Origin: RFPI01 sp964470195
GTDB taxonomy: Bacteria > Pseudomonadota > Gammaproteobacteria > Burkholderiales > Methylophilaceae
NCBI GenBank assembly: GCA_964470195.1
Contig: CAYYBG010000005.1
Span: 1 to 64,000 of the forward strand
DNA: 64,000 bases
Direction of reading: 5' to 3'
Position 1 is the first letter of the stretch. The number at the start of each line of letters is the position of its first letter. Shown in pieces: positions 26,031 to 33,718 of this stretch. A model generated the notes under the pieces. The model had not been told where the DNA came from. It worked only from the letters and a program-made list of their open reading frames with translations, and searched no databases. A program made the translations under genes and the position numbers.

Positions 26031-26663
26031 TTAAGAAACTTGTTTAAATTGTTTGTTATGCTGGTCGAAAACTGACATTGCGCCATCTTCGATATCAAAA
26101 TACCAGCCATGTAAAGTCAAATTACCTTTTGCAAGACGCGCTTGGATAAATGGAAATGTTGCAAGATTTTCTAAAGAAACGACAATCGCTTCACGCTCAC
26201 AATTACACAGAAATTCAAGCTGATCTTGCATACCTTGATGTTGCTGCACTCTTTGCATGGCAGGCTGAGCAATACTCATCCAAGGTTTTACAAATTCGCT
26301 ATCATTTCCTTCATGAATACCTTGAGCTAGGACCTTAATTCCACCACAATACTTATGTCCCATCACGATGATATTTTCTACATTCAAGCTACATACACCG
26401 AATTCCAATGCAGCACTAACGCCATGATAGCCACCGCCTTTTTCATAAGGAGGAACTAAGTTGGCCACATTACGCACTACAAACAAATCACCAGGCTTGG
26501 CATTCATGACAATGGCAGGATCGACGCGCGAATCTGAGCAAGCGATTACTAAAGTACTTGGGTTTTGGCCCTGACTGAGAGTAGCAAAAAGAGCTTGATT
26601 AGCAAGAAAATAATCCTGGTGAAATTGATGAAATCCAGCGATGAGTTGTTTGATATCGCTCAT
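26031..26663 (-). CDS. can: Beta-class carbonic anhydrase
   Basis: 210 residues; interconverts CO2 and bicarbonate in the cytosol. Zinc ligands are C42 in ACSDSRVDP (with the catalytic D44-R46 pair) and H103 and C106 in MGHKYCGG. NVANLVPPYEKGGGYHGVSAALEFGV is the family middle segment. The ATG overlaps the purC stop by 4 nt. Bicarbonate supply fits PurK and other carboxylations, or carbon fixation next to pgk-gap-tkt; that is inference. Confidence 0.96.
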   Translation of the reverse strand: MSDIKQLIAGFHQFHQDYFLANQALFATLSQGQNPSTLVIACSDSRVDPAIVMNAKPGDLFVVRNVANLVPPYEKGGGYHGVSAALEFGVCSLNVENIIVMGHKYCGGIKVLAQGIHEGNDSEFVKPWMSIAQPAMQRVQQHQGMQDQLEFLCNCEREAIVVSLENLATFPFIQARLAKGNLTLHGWYFDIEDGAMSVFDQHNKQFKQVS

Positions 26664-27574
26664 AAATCTTGCTTATTCAATTGAAATTGTTGACCAGTTA
26701 ATTGATGGTAGGCTTGGTGATATTTTTCACTGGTTTTTGCCGCCACATCGCTAGGCAATGATGGCGCTGGGGGCTGCTTATTCCAAGCAGAGGACTCTAA
26801 CCAATCGCGAACATATTGCTTGTCATAACTCGGTGGGTTTTTGCCAACCTGATATTGATCAGCAGGCCAGAAACGAGAGGAATCCGGGGTCAACACTTCA
26901 TCAATTAAATAAAGCTGGCCTTGATCATCTAAGCCAAATTCGAATTTTGTATCAGCGATAATAATGCCACGAGTGAGCGCATACGCAGATGCTTCTGAAT
27001 ATAATTGTAAACTCACTTGAGCTACTTGCCGCGCCAAGTCCTCCCCCAACAATTCAGCACAACGGGCTAGGCTAATATTCTCATCATGATCGCCTACAGC
27101 AGCTTTACTCGATGGGGTAAATAATGCATGGGGTAATTTTTCAGCCTCACGTAATCCAGCCGGTAAATCGATGCCACATACTGATCCTGTTTGCTGATAC
27201 TCTTTCCAGCCACTGCCCACCAGATAGCCTCGGACTATGGCTTCTATAGGCAAGGGTTTAAGCTTGCGCACCACCATAGCTCGCCCAGCTAATTGGGCAC
27301 GTTCTTGTGGATCTTTAACCACACTAGCAGGATCTATACTCGTCAAATGATTGGGGATAATATGACCCAAACGCGCAAACCAAAAATTGGAAATTTGGGT
27401 CAGCAAGGCGCCTTTATTGGGGATAGGGGTGGGCAAAATTACATCAAAAGCGGATAAGCGATCACTTGCAATCAACAACATATGATTCTGATCGATATCA
27501 TAGATGTCACGCACCTTTCCGCGATGCAACAAAGGTAAACTTTTGATATCAGATTGTATGATATTGGTAGACAA
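26660..27574 (-). CDS. purC: SAICAR synthase
   Basis: 304 residues; joins aspartate to CAIR in purine synthesis. LLHRGKVRDIYDI, IVRGYLVGSGWKEYQQTG, DHDENISL, DTKFEFG and EVLTPDSSRFWP are all family signatures. Length is that of the longer class of PurC (about 290-310 residues) rather than the ~240-residue E. coli type. It heads a coupled purC-can-ppa series downstream of pgk. Confidence 0.97.
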   Translation of the reverse strand: MSTNIIQSDIKSLPLLHRGKVRDIYDIDQNHMLLIASDRLSAFDVILPTPIPNKGALLTQISNFWFARLGHIIPNHLTSIDPASVVKDPQERAQLAGRAMVVRKLKPLPIEAIVRGYLVGSGWKEYQQTGSVCGIDLPAGLREAEKLPHALFTPSSKAAVGDHDENISLARCAELLGEDLARQVAQVSLQLYSEASAYALTRGIIIADTKFEFGLDDQGQLYLIDEVLTPDSSRFWPADQYQVGKNPPSYDKQYVRDWLESSAWNKQPPAPSLPSDVAAKTSEKYHQAYHQLTGQQFQLNKQDL

Positions 27575-27680
27575 ATTGAATCCTAATGTAAATCTAGGTT
27601 AAAGCAAAAATTAACATTATACCTGAGCTAGTAGTAGGCACAGCTGGCACTTTTACCAGTGACGTCTTGATCAACAAAAA

Positions 27681-28871
27681 TCAACGCTTGGTTTGTATAG
27701 CACGCTGCTCCAGGATATCCACAGCAGGTAATTTCTTGCCCTCAAGAAACTCCAAGAAAGCTCCCCCAGCAGTCGAGATATAAGACACCTTGTCATAAAT
27801 ATCGTATTTTTGAATGGCGGCTATTGTATCGCCACCGCCAGCGAGAGTGAAAGCTGGAGTATTGGCTATCGCCTGCGCTATTGCTTGAGTACCATGGCCA
27901 AATTGATCAAATTCAAAGACCCCCAAAGGTCCATTCCATAACACAGTCCCGGCTTTCATAATAATGTCTACCAGCACTTTGACAGATTGCGGACCGATAT
28001 CAAAAATCATATCGTCACTTTCAATCTCAGCGACACTTTTACTGTTTGCCTTAGCATCGGAGGCAAATTGCTTTGCTGTCACCACGTCCACCGCCATCGG
28101 AACCGCCGCACCGCGCTGGGACATTTTTTCTATGAGTTGTCGTGCCGTGTCTAACAAATCGTCTTCGCACAATGATTTGCCAATTTCAGCGCCATTGGCT
28201 TTTAAAAAGGTATTGGCTATCCCACCACCCACAATCAGTTGATCAACCTTTTCTGACAAACTCTCTAAAACAGTGAGTTTAGTAGACACTTTGGATCCGC
28301 CAACAATTGCTACTAAAGGACGTGCTGGGTTCGTCAGCGCTTTGCCTAAGGCATCCAATTCTTGCATCAGTAAAAAGCCTGCTGCTGCGACTGGTGCAAA
28401 TTTCGCTATCCCGTGGGTAGAGGCCTCTGCACGATGTGCAGTTCCAAACGCATCCATGACAAAAATATCGCATAACTTGGCATAAGCTTGCGCAGTGTTG
28501 TCGAGATTTTTTTTCTCCCCCACATTAAAGCGGCAATTTTCCAGTAGCACTAGTTCGCCGTTATCCACATGAAAATCGCCATTCACCCAATCTTTAATAA
28601 GCCTAACTGGACGATTTAATTTTTGGCTTAGCACATCCGCCACTGGTTTAAGGGAATTTTCCTCAGAATAAACCCCTTCTTCAGGACGACCTAAATGAGA
28701 GGTAACCATCACTTTAGCACCCGCTTGTAGCGCATATTCAATGGTGCTTAGTGATGCGCTAATTCTTGCGTCTGAGCTCACTTTGCCGTCTTGCAAAGGA
28801 ACATTCAAATCAGCCCGAATAAATACCCGCTTGGCCGATAGATTCAAATCACTGATTCTGATGACAGACAT
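27681..28871 (-). CDS. pgk: Phosphoglycerate kinase
   Basis: 396 residues, two Rossmann-type domains. RADLNVPLQDGKVSSDARI at the substrate side, TSHLGRPE, ENCRFNVGEKKN, and the nucleotide-side NGPLGVFE and GGGDTIAA are all intact. The ATG at 28871 has GGGAGA 5 nt before it; the GTG one codon upstream is less likely. It lies 10 nt downstream of gap, so gap and pgk are one unit working in glycolysis, gluconeogenesis or the Calvin cycle. Confidence 0.97.
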   Translation of the reverse strand: MSVIRISDLNLSAKRVFIRADLNVPLQDGKVSSDARISASLSTIEYALQAGAKVMVTSHLGRPEEGVYSEENSLKPVADVLSQKLNRPVRLIKDWVNGDFHVDNGELVLLENCRFNVGEKKNLDNTAQAYAKLCDIFVMDAFGTAHRAEASTHGIAKFAPVAAAGFLLMQELDALGKALTNPARPLVAIVGGSKVSTKLTVLESLSEKVDQLIVGGGIANTFLKANGAEIGKSLCEDDLLDTARQLIEKMSQRGAAVPMAVDVVTAKQFASDAKANSKSVAEIESDDMIFDIGPQSVKVLVDIIMKAGTVLWNGPLGVFEFDQFGHGTQAIAQAIANTPAFTLAGGGDTIAAIQKYDIYDKVSYISTAGGAFLEFLEGKKLPAVDILEQRAIQTKR

Positions 28872-28881
28872 CACGCTCTCC

Positions 28882-29883
28882 CTAGGCTACGTAACGTGCC
28901 AAACGTAATAAATTACAACTATATCCATACTCATTGTCATACCATGCGACTACTTTTACAAAAGTTGGGTCCAACATAATTCCCGCTTCAGCATCAAATA
29001 CCGAAGGACATGATTCACCACGGAAATCAGTAGATACCAGCTTTTCATTAGTAAACCCAAGTACTCCTTGCATACTGCCATTGGCGGCACTGCGCATTGC
29101 ATCTACGATAGTGGCATAGTCAGTTGCTTGTTGTAACTCACAAGTTAAATCAACTACTGATACGTTTGAGGTTGGAATGCGGAAAGCCATCCCAGTTAGT
29201 TTATTATTCAAATCGGGAATCACTTTTCCCACTGCTTTGGCAGCCCCAGTAGAAGAGGGAATAATATTTTCCAGCATCGCTCGACCGCCACGCCAGTCTT
29301 TTTTAGATTGTCCATCGACCGTTTTTTGCGACGCAGTTGCTGCATGAACAGTTGTCATTAAGCCACGTTTGATGCCAAAACAATCATGTAATACTTTTGC
29401 AACTGGAGCTAGCGCATTGGTGGTACATGACGCGGCAGAGATAATTGCCTGCCCTTGGTAGTTTAGATGATTGACCCCATACACAAACATGGGTGTGTCA
29501 TCTTTACCTGGGGCAGATTGAATCACTTTTTTAGCACCTTGATCGATATGCGCCTGACAACTATCTAAAGTCAAAAAAGCACCGGTACACTCTGCTAAAA
29601 CCTCTACCCCCAAATCAGCCCATGGGATATTGGCTGGCTCGCGCTCAAAAGTGAGCGCAATTCGTTTGCCATTGATCACCAGCGCATGACTCTCTACCTC
29701 TACTTTAGCTTTAAAACGCCCATGAACTGAATCGTACTTGAGCATATAAGCCATATATTCAGCGTCACTGCTGCCATTGATAGCAACAACCTCGAAATCT
29801 TCAAATTCTTTTTCTTGAAAGGCTGCTCGCAAAACCATACGACCGATACGGCCGAAGCCATTAATCCCTAATTTAACTGTCAT
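28882..29883 (-). CDS. gap: Glyceraldehyde-3-phosphate dehydrogenase
   Basis: 333 residues. NAD-binding GINGFGRIGRMVLRA at the N terminus and the active-site SAASCTTNALAPV with C153. TVHAATASQKTVDGQSKKDWRGGRA and WYDNEYGYSCNLLRLARYVA complete the family pattern. A tkt terminator lies upstream, and pgk follows by 10 nt. The tkt-gap-pgk order is found in Calvin-cycle and ribulose-monophosphate Betaproteobacteria as well as heterotrophs. Confidence 0.97.
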   Translation of the reverse strand: MTVKLGINGFGRIGRMVLRAAFQEKEFEDFEVVAINGSSDAEYMAYMLKYDSVHGRFKAKVEVESHALVINGKRIALTFEREPANIPWADLGVEVLAECTGAFLTLDSCQAHIDQGAKKVIQSAPGKDDTPMFVYGVNHLNYQGQAIISAASCTTNALAPVAKVLHDCFGIKRGLMTTVHAATASQKTVDGQSKKDWRGGRAMLENIIPSSTGAAKAVGKVIPDLNNKLTGMAFRIPTSNVSVVDLTCELQQATDYATIVDAMRSAANGSMQGVLGFTNEKLVSTDFRGESCPSVFDAEAGIMLDPTFVKVVAWYDNEYGYSCNLLRLARYVA

Positions 29884-29928
29884 GATTTAACTTTCGCTTT
29901 TTAAAACTTCGCATATTGCATAAAGAAA

Positions 29929-29957
29929 AAGGGAGCCCTGTGCTTTTGGGCTCCCTT
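29929..29957 (-). terminator. Intrinsic terminator after tkt
   Basis: AAGGGAGCCC (29929-29938) pairs with GGGCTCCCTT (29948-29957), 10 bp. On the minus strand the stem is followed by TTTTTC just after the tkt stop. It sits between tkt and gap, so the two are at least partly separate transcripts. Confidence 0.9.
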
Positions 29958-29988
29958 AAATCAACCTAGAAAAACAATATACTAGGAT

Positions 29989-31974
29989 TTAGAGCACTGA
30001 TTTTACAGTGTTAACCACATTTTCTACTGTAAAACCAAAGTGCTTCATCAATGCGCCACCAGGAGCTGATTCACCGAAAGTGTCGATACCTACCACAGCA
30101 CCCTCCAATCCTACATATTTGCGCCAGAAGTCTGGGTGAGCGGCTTCAACAGCAACACGCTTCACGCCAGGAATCAAGACACTGTCGCGATATGCCTGAT
30201 CTTGACGATCAAACACATTGGTAGATGGCATAGAAACCACACGCACTTTTGTTCCTGCTGCATTTAATTCAGCAGCCGCTTTGATAGCTAAATCCAATTC
30301 TGAACCATTGGCAATCAGAATCACATCTGGTTTACCAGCAACATCAGAGAAGATGTAACCACCCTGACGAATCAGTGGTAGTTGAGTAGCATCATGTTTG
30401 ATACCAGGCACATTTTGACGACTTAAAACCAAGCTGGATGGACCATCTTTACGTTCAATCGCGCAAACCCAAGCCACTGCTGTTTCTGTAGAGTCAGCAG
30501 GACGCCAAACATCCATACGAGGGATGTAACGTAACCCAGCTGTGTTCTCTACTGGTTGATGGGTAGGGCCATCTTCGCCTTGACCGATAGAGTCGTGGGT
30601 CAATACCGCGATAGTACGTTGCTTCATCAATGCTGCCATACGCAATGCACTCTTAGCATAGTCTGAGAACATGTGGAATGTTCCGCCGAAAGGCAACAAC
30701 CCACCGTGTAATGCCATACCATTCATAATGGCAAACATACCGAATTCGCGCACACCATAGGAAATATAGTTACCAGGTTGCTTAGCATCCACATGGGTAA
30801 AACTCGAACAGGAGGTCAGGTTAGACCCAGTCAAGTCTGCAGATCCACCCAAGAACTCAGGCAGTGTTGGTGCTAAAGCAGCAATTACGTTTTGTGATGC
30901 TTTACGAGTCGCTACCGTATCAGCTTTTTCGTTCATCGCAACAATCATCGCGTCAGTCACTTGTTTCCAGTTTGATGGCAAGTCACCGGCCATACGGCGT
31001 TTGAATTCAGCGGCTTCTGCAGGGAATGCTTTGGCATAGGCATCAAATTTTGCATTCCATTCAGCTTCAGTCTTTGCCCCTTTGGCTGTTTGATCCCATC
31101 CAGCATAGACATCAGCTGGGATTTCAAACGGTGGGTAATTCCAACCAATATTTTTTCTGGTCGCAGCAACTTCTTCTTCACCTAATGCAGAACCGTGGCA
31201 GTCATGGCTACCAGATTTGTTTGGTGAGCCTTTACCGATAATAGTTTTACAACAAATCAAAGAAGGCTTATCTGTGACTGCCTTGGCTTTTTTGATAGCG
31301 GCATCGATAGCATCAACATCGTGGCCATCAACTGATTGCACGTGCCAACCATAAGATTCAAAGCGCTTAGCTGTGTCGTCGGTATACCATCCCTCGATGT
31401 GACCATCGATAGAGATACCGTTGTCATCCCAGAAGGCGACCAGCTTACCAAGACCCCATGTACCCGCCAAAGCGCAAGCCTCATGGGATACGCCTTCCAT
31501 CATACAACCATCACCTAAGAAACAGTAAGTGTAGTGATCAACAATCTCGTGACCAGGCTTATTAAATTGATGCGCTAACAGCTTTTCAGCCATAGCAAAA
31601 CCAACAGCATTAGTAATCCCTTGACCCAATGGACCGGTAGTAGTCTCAACACCAGGCGCATAACCGTACTCAGGATGACCTGCACATTTAGAATGCAACT
31701 GACGGAAGGTTTTGATTTCGTCCATAGGCAAATCGTAACCAGTCAAATGCAATAAAGAATAAATCAACATGGATCCGTGACCATTGGACAAAATAAAACG
31801 GTCGCGATCAGCCCATTGAGGATTCTTAGGATTGTGACGTAAATGATGATTCCACAATACTTCCGAAATTTCAGCCATCCCCATAGGCGCACCTGGGTGG
31901 CCAGAATTGGCTTTCTGCACTGCATCCATGGATAACGCACGGATAGCATTTGCTAAGTCTTGACGTGTTGCCAT
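29989..31974 (-). CDS. tkt: Transketolase
   Basis: 661 residues, thiamine-diphosphate enzyme of the pentose phosphate and Calvin pathways. NSGHPGAPMGMAEI, the ThDP motif GDGCMMEGVSHEA through DDNGISIDGH, GKGSPNKSGSHDCHG, and in the middle domain THDSIGQGEDGPTHQP are all present; the C-terminal domain ends normally. Ribosome binding by AGAAGG before the ATG. An inverted repeat at 32006-32027 lies just upstream and could be an operator. Confidence 0.97.
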   Translation of the reverse strand: MATRQDLANAIRALSMDAVQKANSGHPGAPMGMAEISEVLWNHHLRHNPKNPQWADRDRFILSNGHGSMLIYSLLHLTGYDLPMDEIKTFRQLHSKCAGHPEYGYAPGVETTTGPLGQGITNAVGFAMAEKLLAHQFNKPGHEIVDHYTYCFLGDGCMMEGVSHEACALAGTWGLGKLVAFWDDNGISIDGHIEGWYTDDTAKRFESYGWHVQSVDGHDVDAIDAAIKKAKAVTDKPSLICCKTIIGKGSPNKSGSHDCHGSALGEEEVAATRKNIGWNYPPFEIPADVYAGWDQTAKGAKTEAEWNAKFDAYAKAFPAEAAEFKRRMAGDLPSNWKQVTDAMIVAMNEKADTVATRKASQNVIAALAPTLPEFLGGSADLTGSNLTSCSSFTHVDAKQPGNYISYGVREFGMFAIMNGMALHGGLLPFGGTFHMFSDYAKSALRMAALMKQRTIAVLTHDSIGQGEDGPTHQPVENTAGLRYIPRMDVWRPADSTETAVAWVCAIERKDGPSSLVLSRQNVPGIKHDATQLPLIRQGGYIFSDVAGKPDVILIANGSELDLAIKAAAELNAAGTKVRVVSMPSTNVFDRQDQAYRDSVLIPGVKRVAVEAAHPDFWRKYVGLEGAVVGIDTFGESAPGGALMKHFGFTVENVVNTVKSVL

Positions 31975-32270
31975 TGCCTTCTCCCTATCAAAAAACGTAA
32001 TGTATTTAGACGTTAATCAACGTCTAACAAAATCTGCTGCTCACCCCATCCTCGTTCATCGCACCAGCTTAAAAAACCAGAGTTTGCCAAGTCTCGCTAT
32101 ACAGGAGACATGGGACTGGACAATGCGATTGGCTTTATCGCCCTATGAACGGTAGGGACATGAAGGCGAAATTATTGCCCAGTTAGCGTTTTTGAGCAAG
32201 TAAAACTCAGTGCTTCAAGCGTAGTAAGAATGTTGAAAAGGTGCTGAATTAGCAGTCAAAAATAATTGAT
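31975..32270. other. Gap between tkt and the redoxin gene
   Basis: 296 nt without a supportable gene. It holds the tkt leader with one perfect inverted repeat (listed separately). Otherwise I see no clear promoter, terminator or RNA. Confidence 0.5.
32006..32027. promoter_or_regulatory. 9-bp inverted repeat upstream of tkt, operator-like
   Basis: TTAGACGTT and AACGTCTAA are perfect arms around a 4-nt spacer, 32-53 nt before the tkt ATG. There is no T-run, so it does not look like a terminator. The position fits an operator for a dimeric regulator; no regulator gene is adjacent. Confidence 0.5.
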
Positions 32271-32828
32271 TTAAGCTTTCCACTTAATGGAACAGCCGAT
32301 GCTCGCTATTTGTTGCTTGGGACCTTGACCAGTTTGTGCAACTTCAAGCATTGCTTCTAATAATTCTCGACGCAAATTTGGTTTTGGAGTGGGGTCACGC
32401 CCTTGTTCATCTAGTCGTCCACGATATTGCAACTCCAGTTGCTCATTAAAACCAAAAAAGTCTGGCGTACAGACAGCTCCGTAGGCTTTGGCAACCTGCT
32501 GTGTCTCATCATACAAATAAGGAAAGTCAAACTGCCATTGCTGTGCTATGCGCTGCATATTTTCATAGGAATCTTCAGGATAATTCACCACATCGTTACT
32601 GGATATAGCTACCGCATGAATGCCAACCTTCCTGAGTGCTTGCACATCCTCAAGCAGGCGTTGATGAATCGCTTTGACATAGGGACAATGATTGCAGATA
32701 AACATTACCAGTAAACCTTTAGGACCACGCACCTGCTGCAAAGAATAGTGCTGACCATCTACCCCTAGCAAATTAAACTGCGGTGCTGGCATTCCAAAAT
32801 CACAAACTGGCGGATTTAAACTGACCAT
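32271..32828 (-). CDS. Thioredoxin-family (redoxin/AhpC-TSA-like) protein
   Basis: 185 residues, thioredoxin fold. The redox motif is C45NHC48PY in LLVMFICNHCPYVKAIH, then AISSNDVVNYPEDSYENM and CTPDFFGF with the cis-Pro region. C-terminal RRELLEAML and IASIGCSIKWK match the widespread cytoplasmic PRX-like/redoxin family of unknown substrate. No signal peptide. It is a single gene, divergent from rsmE. Confidence 0.92.
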   Translation of the reverse strand: MVSLNPPVCDFGMPAPQFNLLGVDGQHYSLQQVRGPKGLLVMFICNHCPYVKAIHQRLLEDVQALRKVGIHAVAISSNDVVNYPEDSYENMQRIAQQWQFDFPYLYDETQQVAKAYGAVCTPDFFGFNEQLELQYRGRLDEQGRDPTPKPNLRRELLEAMLEVAQTGQGPKQQIASIGCSIKWKA

Positions 32829-32907
32829 GACTTCATTCCTTAATCTAAAATATGCAAGCTCATATTAAAATGATTTTTTGAATATTTTATCATTGCCCAC
32901 ACCAACC

Positions 32908-33657
32908 ATGCGAAACCCAAGATTTTATTGCGATCCAGCCCTATGTGACCGTCTCAGCTTAGGTGCAATTGTGCAATTACCCGACAATGCAGCTTTGCAT
33001 GCCATTAAAGTGTTACGCATGAATCTTGCAGATTGTCTGACTTTATTTAACGGGGACGGGCAAGACTATCGCGCCGAAATCGTACAAATAAACAAACATC
33101 AAGCGCGTTGCAAAATTGTTTCCGTCAACACCAACCATAGCGAAGCACCTCTACAAATTACCTTGGCACAAGCTATCTCTGCAGGAGACCGTATGGATTT
33201 CACCATCCAAAAAGCGGTTGAACTTGGGGTATCGGCAATCCAACCAATTGCTAGTCAGCGTAGCGTAGTCAAATTATCTCAAGAACGACTTGAGAAACGC
33301 TTAGCGCATTGGCAGAACGTTGCCAATGCCGCTTGCGAACAATCGGGACGTGCTGTAGTACCTCAAGTATTTGCTCCAATGAGCTTGGCAGATTGGTTGG
33401 CAAAAGCACCGTTAGCGCCCACTCGCATCATGCTCTCCCCCGATGCTGAGATGGCAATTACTGAGGTAACGTTACAAGGCACAGAGGTTTGTTTACTGAT
33501 TGGCGCTGAGGGTGGATTAAGTCCCGAAGAAAAACAGCTTGCACAGCTCAGTGGTTTTGTATCAGTTCGTATGGGCGCTCGTATATTACGCACCGAGACC
33601 GCACCCCTCGCAGCACTATCCGTCATACAAACGCTATGGGGTGATTTTAAGCTATAA
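32908..33657 (+). CDS. rsmE: 16S rRNA (uracil1498-N3)-methyltransferase
   Basis: About 249 residues; a SPOUT-class enzyme methylating U1498 of 16S rRNA in the assembled 30S subunit. N-terminal PUA-like MRNPRFYCD and HAIKVLRMNLADCLTLFNGDG. The knotted C-terminal half has QKAVELGVSAIQPI, WQNVANAACEQSGR, LLIGAEGGLSPEE and GARILRTETAPLAAL. The start is placed at ATG 32908 because relatives begin there; a TTG 30 nt upstream is also open. It lies 61 nt upstream of argA. Confidence 0.95.
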   Translation: MRNPRFYCDPALCDRLSLGAIVQLPDNAALHAIKVLRMNLADCLTLFNGDGQDYRAEIVQINKHQARCKIVSVNTNHSEAPLQITLAQAISAGDRMDFTIQKAVELGVSAIQPIASQRSVVKLSQERLEKRLAHWQNVANAACEQSGRAVVPQVFAPMSLADWLAKAPLAPTRIMLSPDAEMAITEVTLQGTEVCLLIGAEGGLSPEEKQLAQLSGFVSVRMGARILRTETAPLAALSVIQTLWGDFKL

Positions 33658-33658
33658 A

Positions 33659-33677
33659 ATTTGCACTTAATGCAAAT
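33659..33677. promoter_or_regulatory. Operator-like dyad 1 upstream of argA
   Basis: ATTTGC (33659-33664), 7-nt spacer, GCAAAT (33672-33677). It begins 2 nt after the rsmE stop codon. Its left arm overlaps the -35 hexamer TTGCAC of the predicted argA promoter. Confidence 0.7.
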
Positions 33678-33689
33678 ACATTATAAAAT
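33661..33689 (+). promoter_or_regulatory. Predicted argA promoter, overlapped by both dyads
   Basis: TTGCAC (33661-33666) and TAAAAT (33684-33689) are separated by exactly 17 nt. Transcription would begin near 33696, inside dyad 2. A factor bound to the dyads would block RNA polymerase, a typical repressor layout. Confidence 0.55.
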
Positions 33690-33707
33690 TTGCTATATAA
33701 GCAAATT
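33687..33707. promoter_or_regulatory. Operator-like dyad 2 upstream of argA
   Basis: AATTTGC (33687-33693), 7-nt spacer, GCAAATT (33701-33707). It has the same spacing as dyad 1 and its centre lies 29 bp away, close to three helical turns, so both sites would face one side of the DNA. It ends 11 nt before the argA ATG. Confidence 0.7.
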
Positions 33708-33718
33708 AAAAGCCAATT

